Of a stretch of DNA of 64,000 nucleotides, positions 18,319 to 27,583 are shown one piece after another. The notes beneath the pieces are model-generated. The model was not told the DNA's origin. It did not search any database and worked only from the letters and a program-made list of their open reading frames with translations. This stretch comes from Sedimenticola thiotaurini (lineage in GTDB: Bacteria > Pseudomonadota > Gammaproteobacteria > Chromatiales > Chromatiaceae). The position numbers were made by a program, and so were the translations under genes. The first letter of the stretch is position 1. Every line of letters begins with the position of its first letter. The stretch lies in the NCBI GenBank assembly GCA_007713595.1, contig VMRY01000041.1, positions 62,001-126,000 on the forward strand, read 5' to 3'.

Positions 18319-20004
18319 TCAGGTGGATTGGTTGTTGCTGTTAATATTGTTTGCCGCGTGGCGTAGGGCGTTTAATCGATCATTGTGCCTGTGCCCATTC
18401 TCCAGTCGATCCAATACACCCTGCTTCTCCAGCATGTGATAGACCTGTGGACGACCGCCAACCAGAAATACCTGTCTACCGGTACTTTGTGCATCGTATA
18501 TCATGTCATCGATGGCTCGGCTGGAGGTGTAATCCACTCTTGGTACATCACTTAAATCAAGTACCAGGGCCCGATAATGGTCGAATTGCGCTAATCGTCT
18601 GGACATCTCTTTGGCCGCACCAAAACTCATCGGGCCGGCCAGATGATAGAGCAGAATATCGCCCTTGGCGGCTTTCATAATGGCTTTTTCGTCTGCTGAA
18701 AGCGGGGTCTCTGTTCTGTCAGGGTCAGTGATCGTATTTATATTTTGTAGTTGAAGATCAACCATCTCTTTCATAAACAGCAGACTGGCCATTACCATTC
18801 CGGTGGCTACCGCAGTGATCAGATCGACAAATACCGTCAGCAGCAACACCACCAGCATCTTTATGATGCCACTGATTGGGACATGCCGAATTCGTTTGAA
18901 GTAATCCCAATCGATAATGTCCGTACCTACCTTTATCAGGATGCCCGCCAGTACGGCCTTGGGAATGTGACTGGCGATTGATCCGGCCCCTAAAATAATG
19001 GCGAGAAGAATCAGTGCGTGGAGCGCCCCTGAGATAGGGGTTTTTCCACCTGCCTTGATGTTGACTACGGTGCGCATGGTAGCGCCGGCCCCGGGTAGTC
19101 CGCCAAACAGGCCGGCAATGGTGTTGCCAATGCCCTGACCTACCAGTTCACGATCCGATTTATGGTGTGTATGCGTGATGTTGTCTGCGACCAATGAAGT
19201 CAGCAGTGAATCAATGGCCCCCAGGGCTGCCAGAGTGAGGGCAGATTTGATCATCCCGGGTAGCAAGTGAAGATCAAATGCTGGAAATTGGATTGTCGGG
19301 ATACCGGTGGGGATATCTCCAAGTATCGGTGCGTTGCTGTCGGGTAACAGTAGTAGCAGGGTCAGAGTGCCTACAAGCAGCGCCAACAGGGGGGCAGGTA
19401 TCAGCTTGTTGAATTTCGGGAGAAGGGTGGGTACTGCATAGACAATCACCAGGGTGATCAGTCCCAGTGTTGTTGCATCAGGTTGCAGTCTGCTTATGAA
19501 ATCAGGGATTGCCTGCATGGCAAGCAGCGGTCTTGCCGGGCTGTCCAGGCCGAGCAGAGGGCCTATCTGCAATAGTATGATAATAATGCCAATGCCGCTC
19601 ATGAACCCTGAGATGACCGGATGGGGAACCAGCTCAATAAATTTCCCAACTCGTAGCAAGCCGAGGCCAATCTGGAAAAGCCCGCCCAGCATGACGACAG
19701 TGAATGCCAGTGCGGCTCCTTGGGCCGGGTTGTCTGGGAACATGGCGGTGTATTGAGTGAAGATCATCGCCATTACTACGGTCATCGGGCCTGTCGGTCC
19801 AGATACCTGTGAGGGTGTTCCGCCAAAAAGGGCGGCGAAAAAGCCTACGCAAATAGCACCGTAGACCCCGGCAATTGGGCCTGCACCGGAAGAGACGCCC
19901 ATGGCCAGTGCCAAAGGGAGTGCCACCACTGCAGCGGTTAGACCACCATAAATATCGCCTTGCAGATTACGAAAATGCAGTCCATTAACAATTGACATTG
20001 GCAC
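18319..20004 (-). CDS. SulP-family inorganic anion transporter with STAS domain
   Basis: A 561-residue protein. About 10-14 membrane segments span residues 20-415, with LQGDIYGGLTAAVVALPLALAMGVSSG near the start and the SulP signature GLFGGLPGAGATMRTVVN. A cytoplasmic STAS domain occupies about 440-545 (VLDLSDVPRVDYTSSRAIDD). SulP proteins move sulfate, bicarbonate or other anions. The location next to phosphoribulokinase suggests bicarbonate uptake or sulfate exchange, which is inference from context. The start is GTG at 20004 or ATG at 19998; both are close to an ordinary leader. Confidence 0.9.
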   Translation of the reverse strand: MPMSIVNGLHFRNLQGDIYGGLTAAVVALPLALAMGVSSGAGPIAGVYGAICVGFFAALFGGTPSQVSGPTGPMTVVMAMIFTQYTAMFPDNPAQGAALAFTVVMLGGLFQIGLGLLRVGKFIELVPHPVISGFMSGIGIIIILLQIGPLLGLDSPARPLLAMQAIPDFISRLQPDATTLGLITLVIVYAVPTLLPKFNKLIPAPLLALLVGTLTLLLLLPDSNAPILGDIPTGIPTIQFPAFDLHLLPGMIKSALTLAALGAIDSLLTSLVADNITHTHHKSDRELVGQGIGNTIAGLFGGLPGAGATMRTVVNIKAGGKTPISGALHALILLAIILGAGSIASHIPKAVLAGILIKVGTDIIDWDYFKRIRHVPISGIIKMLVVLLLTVFVDLITAVATGMVMASLLFMKEMVDLQLQNINTITDPDRTETPLSADEKAIMKAAKGDILLYHLAGPMSFGAAKEMSRRLAQFDHYRALVLDLSDVPRVDYTSSRAIDDMIYDAQSTGRQVFLVGGRPQVYHMLEKQGVLDRLENGHRHNDRLNALRHAANNINSNNQST

Positions 20005-20253
20005 AACCGATAGACAATTAGTAAGAGCTGAAGATTAGCATATTTGGCACTAGCGGTAGCGGGCGTTAAATTCAGCCGTTTTTTTATAGGCGCATCAATG
20101 AATCGATAATGAATAGTCTATCTACAAGGATAGGACCTTGTGCTATCTTGATACCTATTAGATTTGACTGATACACTTTTGCGCCTCTGCCTCAATGGGC
20201 TTTGAGAACGCCGAAGTATAAATAATTAGAAGAGTACGTTTGGGGTATAACCG

Positions 20254-22236
20254 TTGATCGAGTCTGCAATTGCTCTGGAAAAAAAGGAGCCTGCTACGCT
20301 TAATATCAAAAAAATAGTGGCGGCGGTGCTTTTCACATTGGTGGCTATTGGTCTTGCAACTGTAGTTCCAACCCTGCAGATTGCATGGGTCACCGCCTTG
20401 CTGATCCTCACCATCTATCTCTTTGCGTTCGAGGTGGTCGGTGTCGATGTGGCCGCTATGACTGTGATGGTACTGCTGGGTCTGACAAGTCTGCTCGCAC
20501 CCTTGATGGGGCTCTCTGAAGGGCTGGTGTCTACTAATCACCTGTTTGACGGTTTTTCGAGTAATGCCGTTGTTTCCATTATTGCAGTTATGATTATCGG
20601 TGCGGGTCTGGATAAGACTGGCCTGATGAGCAAGGTGGCAGCCTTTATCCTGGACGTGGGTGGCAGCACTGAAAAACGGATAATCCCAATCATCTCGGGT
20701 ACGGTTGCGTTTATATCCTCGTTTATGCAGAACGTCGGGGCAGCTGCACTCTTCCTTCCTGTTGTCAGTCGAATCTCAGCCCGTTCCGGATTACCGATGT
20801 CCCGTCTACTTATGCCGATGGGGTTCTGTGCCATTCTGGGTGGCACTGTCACAATGGTCGGCTCTTCGCCCCTGATTCTACTCAATGACCTCATCCTGAC
20901 ATCCAATCGTGCGTTGCCGGATAATCAGCAGATGGATGTCTGGTCACTCTTCTCTGTGACCCCTGTTGGCGTGGCACTGGTAGCGACAGGCATTATCTAC
21001 TTTGTTGTTGCAGGTCGTTTTGTCCTGCCCGGAGGCGGCAGCGAAAATGGTACGACGGGAACGAACTCCATGGAGTACTTCCATCGCATATATGACATCG
21101 ACTATGCGTTGTTTGAAGTGGTGGTTCCGCCAGAGAGTGAACTTGTTGGCAAGCACCTGGACGATGTTGAGACCGAGCATCGGGTTCGTATGATAGCGAT
21201 AAAGGGCTCTGACGGTCGTGTGCGTATCGGGCGAGGTGACCTGGCGCGTGATTTTACTATTGAGGGAAATATGGTGCTGGGTGTGCTGGCATCGCCTAAG
21301 TGTCTGGCCAGTTTTGTTGAAACCTTTAGTTTACGGTTACGTAATGGGCTGAAATCATTTGCAGAATCACTGGCCTCCACCAAGGCGGGTATTGCAGAGA
21401 TCGTTATTCCACCGGGTTCCCAATTAATTGGCAAGAGTGCGCGCGACGTCTGGTTGAGGAAGGTTTATGGTCTCTCCATGGTAGCGCTTCACCGGGACGG
21501 TGAAACCCTGCAGGAAGGTGATCATATCCGTGATCTGCCGCTGAAGGCGGGCGATACGCTGGTAGTACATACGACCTGGGAATCACTGGTGCGTCTGGAG
21601 TCGGATCGAAACTTTGTGGTGGTGACAACGGAGTACCCTCATGAAGAGACTCGGCCACAGAAAGTGGGCTGGGCGGGTTTGTTCTTTTCGATTGCCCTGG
21701 TGATGGTTCTGTTTACAGATATCAGGCTGTCGATTGCCTTGTTGACAGGTGCCATAGGTATGGTGCTCTCGGGTGTTCTGAAAATAGAAGAGGCCTACAC
21801 AGCTGTCTCCTGGAAGACTGTATTTCTACTGGCCAGTCTGATCCCACTGGGTCTGGCGGTGGAGACCAGTGGTACTGCCAAGTGGATTGCCGAGCAGACC
21901 ATTTCGGTGGTTGGGGAGATGCCGATATGGGTGATTCAGTCAGCGGTTGCGATCTTGGCTACCTTCTTTACGTTGGTTATGTCCAATGTGGGGGCTACCG
22001 TGCTGCTGGTTCCGTTGGCCGTAAACATCGCCATTGGGGTCGGTGCTGATCCTGCCGTGTTTGCGCTGACTGTAGCTATAGCGACTTCAAACTCATTTCT
22101 TATTCCGACCCACCAGGTGAATGCCCTGATTATGGGGCCAGCCGGTTATAGGGTGCCCGATTTTATGCGCGCTGGCGGCATCATGACCATACTTTTTCTG
22201 GTGGTCTTGATCCCGATGATGAATTTGATTTTTTGA
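20254..22236 (+). CDS. SLC13-family permease with two RCK_C domains
   Basis: A 660-residue protein. The only plausible start near the N-terminus is TTG 20254, directly after an in-frame TAA. Helices at about 20-240 precede two TrkA-C domains (about 275-350 and 375-450), each with the VPPESELVGK or IPPGSQLIGK opening, and then the second helical half. SFMQNVGAAALFLPV and TLVMSNVGATVLLVP are the inverted-repeat signatures of the superfamily. It is a Na+-coupled anion transporter by family; the substrate is not evident. Same architecture as 1494-3332. Confidence 0.87.
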   Translation: MIESAIALEKKEPATLNIKKIVAAVLFTLVAIGLATVVPTLQIAWVTALLILTIYLFAFEVVGVDVAAMTVMVLLGLTSLLAPLMGLSEGLVSTNHLFDGFSSNAVVSIIAVMIIGAGLDKTGLMSKVAAFILDVGGSTEKRIIPIISGTVAFISSFMQNVGAAALFLPVVSRISARSGLPMSRLLMPMGFCAILGGTVTMVGSSPLILLNDLILTSNRALPDNQQMDVWSLFSVTPVGVALVATGIIYFVVAGRFVLPGGGSENGTTGTNSMEYFHRIYDIDYALFEVVVPPESELVGKHLDDVETEHRVRMIAIKGSDGRVRIGRGDLARDFTIEGNMVLGVLASPKCLASFVETFSLRLRNGLKSFAESLASTKAGIAEIVIPPGSQLIGKSARDVWLRKVYGLSMVALHRDGETLQEGDHIRDLPLKAGDTLVVHTTWESLVRLESDRNFVVVTTEYPHEETRPQKVGWAGLFFSIALVMVLFTDIRLSIALLTGAIGMVLSGVLKIEEAYTAVSWKTVFLLASLIPLGLAVETSGTAKWIAEQTISVVGEMPIWVIQSAVAILATFFTLVMSNVGATVLLVPLAVNIAIGVGADPAVFALTVAIATSNSFLIPTHQVNALIMGPAGYRVPDFMRAGGIMTILFLVVLIPMMNLIF

Positions 22237-22302
22237 TCGACAACGCCTGACCTCTATCAAGCTGCAATCTTTTAGGTGGTAACTGGTTGTTTGGGGTGCT
22301 GA

Positions 22303-23754
22303 TCAAAAGAGCTTTGCATTCAACCATAAATGCACAAGTATGCTAATGACATAAGCCAGGAGTATTACTGGCGTCCACTTGAGGTGGCTGAAAAAGGTGT
22401 ATTGACCTTTTGATTCTCCCATCAGTGCGATACCTGCTGCCGAACCTATAGCCAGCAGTGATCCCCCTGTTCCAACGCTCATGGTGACGAGCAGCCACTC
22501 ACCTTGTGACATGTTGGGCATCATTCCCAGCACACCATACATGGTAGGTACATTCTCAATTACTGATGACGCCAGCCCTACAGCGATGTTGGCGTATGTA
22601 GCTCCCCACTGGCTGTAAATCAGATCAGATGCCGTTGTCAGATAGCCAATGTAGTTCAGGCCGCCGACCGAAAGCGCAATACCGTAGATAAACAGCAGGG
22701 AGTCCCACTCGATACGGGCTACCCTGGTAAACACATCGAAAGGGCTCTTGCTATCGATAGGTATTGGAAAAGCCAGTTGCTCGGTATCCAGAATCCCCTC
22801 GTCCTGAGGGCGGTGCGATATCTTCAGATAATAACCAAAGAGCTGTAGATAGGAGAGTCCTGTCAGCATGCCGATTACAGCAGGTAGGTATAAAACACCC
22901 TGAAAGAATACGGCTGTAGCGATGGCGCAGAGAAACAGCACTATGATTCGGCGCGCACCTCTACGTAAAAGAATTTTTTCACAATGGGGTTTCAGTGAGC
23001 CTTTGGGCAGTGCAAAGTGCATAGCAGCAGCTGGGATCAGATAACTGAGTAAAGATGGGATGAAGAGATTGAAAAAAGACCAAAATCCGAGCGTTCCATT
23101 TGTTGTCTCGATATTCTGCTGCCAAACCATCAATGTAGTGATATCACCAAATGGGCTGAATGCACCGCCAGCGTTGGCCGCTACCACGACGTTGATGCAA
23201 CCAATGCTAATAAATCGGCGATTGTCAGGCTCGATCACAAGTATCAATGCACCGACGAGCAGTGCGCTGGAGAGGTTATCGAGAAAGGGGGAGAGAAAAA
23301 AGGTGGCTATCCCTGTACTCCAGAATAACCCTCTGTAGCTTAAACCTCGATTGCAGAGCCAGCTGCGCAGTGCAATGAATACCTGGCGCTCGCCCATTGC
23401 ATTGATATAGGTCATTACCACCAGGATCAACAGCATCAGCTCTGCATAGTGCAGTAGCGTAATACGCACAGCCTGCTCAGCACTCTGAGTGGTGTTTGTC
23501 TGTACGGCCATCCAGCCAATGAGTCCCCAGATGAGACCGGCAGCCAGCAAGACTGGTTTGGACTTACGTAAATTGATCCGTTCTTCAAAACTGACTAACA
23601 GAATGGCTATGATAAAGATTGCCAGGGAGATCAGGCCGCTCCAGTGGTTAGCCATGAAATGGCTGCTAGTCTCTAACTCAGCCGCAAAGAGATTCTCGCT
23701 GGTCAGAAACAAAACCAGAAAAATTATGTAAAGAGTGTTTTTGACTTTATGCAT
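22303..23754 (-). CDS. nhaD: NhaD-type Na+/H+ antiporter (second of a tandem pair)
   Basis: About 483 residues from the ATG at 23754. A longer open frame to 24048 runs back into the neighbouring antiporter gene and lacks antiporter-like sequence, so it is not used. An ATG at 23787 is also possible. A signal-like first helix is followed by 11 to 12 further membrane segments. PFLDNLSSALLVG, NVVVAANAGGAFSPFGDITTLMVW and SSVIENVPTMYG are the NhaD/IT-superfamily motifs with the conserved acidic residues. The family exports Na+ or Li+ in exchange for H+ and suits saline habitats. It is closely related to the gene at 23853-25301. Confidence 0.87.
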   Translation of the reverse strand: MHKVKNTLYIIFLVLFLTSENLFAAELETSSHFMANHWSGLISLAIFIIAILLVSFEERINLRKSKPVLLAAGLIWGLIGWMAVQTNTTQSAEQAVRITLLHYAELMLLILVVMTYINAMGERQVFIALRSWLCNRGLSYRGLFWSTGIATFFLSPFLDNLSSALLVGALILVIEPDNRRFISIGCINVVVAANAGGAFSPFGDITTLMVWQQNIETTNGTLGFWSFFNLFIPSLLSYLIPAAAMHFALPKGSLKPHCEKILLRRGARRIIVLFLCAIATAVFFQGVLYLPAVIGMLTGLSYLQLFGYYLKISHRPQDEGILDTEQLAFPIPIDSKSPFDVFTRVARIEWDSLLFIYGIALSVGGLNYIGYLTTASDLIYSQWGATYANIAVGLASSVIENVPTMYGVLGMMPNMSQGEWLLVTMSVGTGGSLLAIGSAAGIALMGESKGQYTFFSHLKWTPVILLAYVISILVHLWLNAKLF

Positions 23755-23812
23755 ATCGCTGCTGAATGCCTGAGAGCCAGCGAACATGATAACGGAAACA
23801 GGTGGGTTGTAA

Positions 23813-23838
23813 CCACCGGCAGCTGCTACTGCCGGTGG
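23813..23838. repeat. Hairpin between the two nhaD genes
   Basis: CCACCGGCAG (23813-23822) pairs perfectly with CTGCCGGTGG (23829-23838). In the minus direction no T tract follows, so it is more likely an mRNA processing or stability element, or an attenuator between the two nhaD genes, than a full terminator. A T-rich run occurs only on the plus-strand side. Confidence 0.55.
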
Positions 23839-23852
23839 CGATGTCTGTTTTT

Positions 23853-25301
23853 TTAGAAGAGTGTCGAGTTGATCCACATATGGGTATAGATGCTGGCGGC
23901 ATAACCCAGGGCAATGACAGGAGCCCATTTTAGATGACCGAAGAAGGTGTAACGGCCGCGTGCCTGACCCATCAGTGCCACGCCGGCAGCGGAACCAATT
24001 GAGAGCAGGGAGCCGCCTACGCCCGCTGTCAGGGTAACCAATAGCCACTGGCCCATGGACATATCCGGCGACATGGTTAATACGGCGAACATTACGGGGA
24101 TGTTATCCACGATGGCGGAGAGAACGCCGACAATGATATTTGCGGTGGTGGGGCCCAACTGCACATACATCAGTTCAGAGGTGAGCGTGAGGTAACCAAT
24201 GAAGCCCAGGCCACCTACGCAGAGAACAACACCATAGAAGAAGAGCAGGGTATCCCACTCGGCTCGGGCCACTTTATTGAAAACATCAAAGGCAACAAAA
24301 TCACCCATCTGTCCGTCGTGCTCCAGCTCTGTGGCTACCTCTCCATTGGTTGCGCTGCGCTCACGGTGATAGGTTTTTTTCAGGTAGAAACCGAAGAACT
24401 GCAGATAGGCCAATCCAGTTAACATGCCAATGACTGGTGGCATATGCAGAAAATTATGGAAACTGACGGCTGTTACAATGGTCAACAGAAACAGCACGAT
24501 AATGCGTCTTGCACCCCGCTTCATGGAAACAGACTTGCCACCCGCAGAAGGCTGCTCATGTGGCACGGCAAAATGCATAATGGCAGCAGGCACCAGCCAG
24601 TTCACCAGTGAAGGGATGAAAAGTGCAAAAAAGGAGCCGAAGGCTACAACGCCTTGTGGTGTAGAAATGGCCTTCTGCCACACCATCAAGGTGGTGATAT
24701 CGCCAAACGGGCTGAAGGCGCCACCGGCGTTAGCGGCTATTACAATATTAATACAGGCCAACAGGACGAATTTGTTATTGCTGCCACCTACTGCCAGTAC
24801 TACAGCACACATCAGTAGGGCAGTGGTGAGGTTGTCTGCTACTGGGGAGATAAAGAAGGCCAATACCCCGGTAATCCAGAACAGCTGACGGAAGCCAAAC
24901 CCCTTGGCAACGAGCCAGGAGCGCAGGGCCTCGAAAACATTTCGCTCATCCATGGCATTGATATAGGTCATCGCTACCAGCAGGAACAGCATCAGTTCCG
25001 CATATTCCAACAGATTGTGTCGGACAGCAGCCTCTGCTTCATGGGTAATGCCGTGGCTGGCGTAATACCAAGCGATAATTGCCCAGATGAGGCCGGCGGC
25101 CAGAATCACCGGTTTGGATTTGCGTAAATGGGTAAACTCTTCAGCCATTACCAGCAGATAGGCAACGGTAAATATTCCGATGGCGGTATAACCAACCCAG
25201 TGATTGGTCAGGTCAATGTAGTTCCCGCCGGTTGTTGCCGCAAGCGCCATTCCCGGCAGGGCAGCCAGCAAAATAAAAAGGATTTGAAAAAGTTTACACA
25301 C
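23853..25301 (-). CDS. nhaD: NhaD-type Na+/H+ antiporter (first of a tandem pair)
   Basis: About 482 residues from the GTG at 25301, chosen because GGAG lies 8 bases before it and the product then opens with a signal-like segment (KLFQILFILLAALPGMALA). A TTG at 25361 would add 20 residues. The conserved blocks are FFISPVADNLTTALLMC, NIVIAANAGGAFSPFGDITTLMVW and SAIVDNIPVMFAVL. The Asp in PVADNLTT and the Asp in SAIVDNIP match key transport residues of the family. It precedes its paralogue 22303-23754 on the same strand. Confidence 0.9.
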   Translation of the reverse strand: MCKLFQILFILLAALPGMALAATTGGNYIDLTNHWVGYTAIGIFTVAYLLVMAEEFTHLRKSKPVILAAGLIWAIIAWYYASHGITHEAEAAVRHNLLEYAELMLFLLVAMTYINAMDERNVFEALRSWLVAKGFGFRQLFWITGVLAFFISPVADNLTTALLMCAVVLAVGGSNNKFVLLACINIVIAANAGGAFSPFGDITTLMVWQKAISTPQGVVAFGSFFALFIPSLVNWLVPAAIMHFAVPHEQPSAGGKSVSMKRGARRIIVLFLLTIVTAVSFHNFLHMPPVIGMLTGLAYLQFFGFYLKKTYHRERSATNGEVATELEHDGQMGDFVAFDVFNKVARAEWDTLLFFYGVVLCVGGLGFIGYLTLTSELMYVQLGPTTANIIVGVLSAIVDNIPVMFAVLTMSPDMSMGQWLLVTLTAGVGGSLLSIGSAAGVALMGQARGRYTFFGHLKWAPVIALGYAASIYTHMWINSTLF

Positions 25302-25576
25302 AACAGATGCTCCAAAAAACGAGTGCAGTACCAGCGCGTGCTGGTAATTCGGCCAATTCAATTCAGCGAGATAGTATAGATGTCGACTATTGATTGGAAC
25401 GGATTTATACCATTTTAGTCACGGGGTGTGGAGTCATAAGGAGCAATTAATCGGCATTTTGTCTTGAGCCAGTTGCTATTGGCTGAAACAGCGTTTTTCA
25501 TAAAAGGCACTTGTCTGCAGACCTGAATTGTCTGTGCGTATGGCAATCATCCGTGATCGGTTAAGTATGTCCGGGT

Positions 25577-26995
25577 TCATTGTGGGTCATCGGGCAAGGC
25601 CTTACCGGGATTGAGAATGCCCTGTGGATCAAACTGCCTCTTGATGGCATTCATCAGGCGCAAGGTGGCGGGTTCTATCTCTCGAGCGACATAATCCCGC
25701 TTTTCAAGTCCTACCCCGTGTTCGCCGGAGAGGGTGCCGCCGAGTCTAAGCACCAGGTCAAAGGTCTGGTTCAGACACTCATGCGCACGCTGCATCATGG
25801 CGGGTTCATCCGGGTCAGTCAGCAGGTTGACATGGATATTGCCATTGCCAGCATGACCAAAGTTGACAATCTGTATGTCGAAATGCTTGGAGAGCGATTC
25901 CAGCCCGGAAATGAGATCAGGGATGCGGGATACGGGAACCACTACATCTTCGTTGATCTTTTTTGGGGCTATGTTTCGCAAGGCGGGGGAGAGCGCCTTG
26001 CGGGTCCGCCAGAGCTTTTCTACTTCGGCCTCAGTTTCTGCTGTCTCAATAGCGACAATCCCTTCTACCCGAGCTGCGGCGATAACAGCGGCGGTGGATT
26101 CGGCGAGGCCATGTTTAGGTCCATCCACTTCGATCATGAGCAGGGCACCAACACTTTCTGGCAGGTCGAGATCTGAATAACTCCGTACCATATTGATTGC
26201 GGTGCCATCCATAAATTCCAGGGCGCAGGGAGTGATAGGCTGGGCCATGATGGCTGAGACCGCCCGGGCCGCTGCATGCATATCCACATAAGTGGCCTGA
26301 AAAGTAGCCTTTGCCTCCGGCAGGGGAGTCAGCTTCAAGACTGCCTCTGTAATGATGGCAAGCGTGCCTTCAGAGCCGATCAGCAGGCGGGTCAGGTCAT
26401 AGCCGACTACACCTTTTGTGGTACTGACCCCGGTCTTTATCTCTTCGCCAGCGCCAGTGATGGCACGTAAACCAAGGGTGTTTTCACGGGGGGTGTTATA
26501 TTTAACAGCCCGGGGGCCAGCAGAGTTATAAGCGAGATTACCACCTATCGTGCAGACGGCGGCACTGGTTGGGTCGGGTGGCCAGAAAAAGCCATACGGT
26601 TTGAGTGCCTGCTGCAGCTCGAGGTTTGTAACGCCAGGTTCAACTCGAGCAATACGATTGGCTGGGTCGATCTCAAGAATTCGGTTCATCCGTTCCAGAG
26701 CGAGCACAATACCACCCCGATCCGGGACGGTCGCCCCGGTGGTACCGGTGCCCTTACCTCTGGCAATCAGATTAATCTGCTGCCCTTGGCAGAGTTGGAC
26801 AATCTCCCTGACCTGGTCATGGGTGGTTGCGAATACCACGGCATGCGGCAGGGCGTGTCGGCGGCTGTTATCGTACCCATAGGGCCAGCAGTCAGCCGGT
26901 TGGGTCAATACTGCCTGATCACCTACTATGCCGGCCAATGCCGTACGGATGGTCTCTGTGATCGGGTTTTTAATCTCTTGTTCAGAGATACTCAA
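25577..26995 (-). CDS. FAD-linked oxidase, glycolate oxidase GlcD / D-lactate dehydrogenase family
   Basis: A 472-residue protein. An FAD-binding_4 (PCMH) domain (about residues 35-215, with ARGKGTGTTGATVPDRGGIVLAL) precedes the FAD-oxidase C-domain (about 220-465), which ends VNFGHAGNGNIHVN, GGTLSGEHGVGLEKR and FDPQGILNPGK. Family members oxidise 2-hydroxy acids such as glycolate or D-lactate. In an autotroph with RuBisCO, glycolate from oxygenation is a plausible substrate. The start is TTG 26995 with AAAGG upstream, overlapping the end of dolP by 14 bases, which suggests translational coupling. No glcE or glcF lies alongside. Confidence 0.85.
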   Translation of the reverse strand: MSISEQEIKNPITETIRTALAGIVGDQAVLTQPADCWPYGYDNSRRHALPHAVVFATTHDQVREIVQLCQGQQINLIARGKGTGTTGATVPDRGGIVLALERMNRILEIDPANRIARVEPGVTNLELQQALKPYGFFWPPDPTSAAVCTIGGNLAYNSAGPRAVKYNTPRENTLGLRAITGAGEEIKTGVSTTKGVVGYDLTRLLIGSEGTLAIITEAVLKLTPLPEAKATFQATYVDMHAAARAVSAIMAQPITPCALEFMDGTAINMVRSYSDLDLPESVGALLMIEVDGPKHGLAESTAAVIAAARVEGIVAIETAETEAEVEKLWRTRKALSPALRNIAPKKINEDVVVPVSRIPDLISGLESLSKHFDIQIVNFGHAGNGNIHVNLLTDPDEPAMMQRAHECLNQTFDLVLRLGGTLSGEHGVGLEKRDYVAREIEPATLRLMNAIKRQFDPQGILNPGKALPDDPQ

Positions 26996-27563
26996 AGACC
27001 TTTACCACTTTTTTTACCCCATTCAGATAGCGAATTTTCTCCACCACGGCAGTCGATTCTTCAGGCGTCACCATGCCCATCAGGTAGACCACACCCTTTT
27101 CGGTGATTACCTTCACCCGGGTAGGATCGAATCCTGGGAGGTCAATGCTGAACAGCTCAACCTTCGCCTTTGATGTGATCCAGCTGTCTTTACTCTGCTC
27201 TGTCAGGGTCGCATTTGGCCCGACCTGTACTTCGTTTACCGTGCGTTTGACCATTGGTGTACGGGCTGCAATCTGTTCAAATTGAGCGCGGTAGCTTTCA
27301 CTTTCGGCCTGGCCGGTCAGTAGGACCAGTTGGTTGTAGCTGGTGGCGCTCATGCTGCTGTGTTCACGCAGTTCAGGTTGCTGGAGTAGCTCATTCATTA
27401 TCTTCACGGTAATGGTTTTATCATCCAGCACAGTCCCGGCAGAGCGTCGGTCGTGGATGACGGAAACGCCGGTGGCAGCACCGCCGACTACGGCAGTAGC
27501 GCAGCCTTGAAGCAGGCTTACACTCAGTGAAGCAAGCAGTATCAGTGGTAATGTTCTACGCAT
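26982..27563 (-). CDS. dolP: Outer-membrane lipoprotein with two BON domains
   Basis: A 193-residue protein. The signal peptide ends in a lipobox (LLQGC) near residue 21. Two BON domains follow (about 45-115 and 125-190), each with the ITVKIMNELL or ITSKAKVELF helix and VYLMGMVT-like strands. BON lipoproteins bind anionic phospholipids and maintain the outer membrane; the E. coli member is DolP (YraP). Gene order diaA-dolP after yraN matches the enterobacterial lpoA-yraN-diaA-dolP locus. It ends inside the start of the FAD oxidase gene. Confidence 0.9.
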   Translation of the reverse strand: MRRTLPLILLASLSVSLLQGCATAVVGGAATGVSVIHDRRSAGTVLDDKTITVKIMNELLQQPELREHSSMSATSYNQLVLLTGQAESESYRAQFEQIAARTPMVKRTVNEVQVGPNATLTEQSKDSWITSKAKVELFSIDLPGFDPTRVKVITEKGVVYLMGMVTPEESTAVVEKIRYLNGVKKVVKVFEYL

Positions 27564-27583
27564 GGGTTTCTCCGTTATTCCCT

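Noticed and set aside
20046-20060. Possible sigma-54 promoter before the SLC13 gene at 20254
   Set aside because: GG and GC are 11 bases apart, not 10, and the flanks are poor.
23755-24048. N-terminal extension of the second nhaD
   Set aside because: It overlaps the coding end of the first nhaD and reads as Arg/Cys-rich non-membrane sequence unlike the family.
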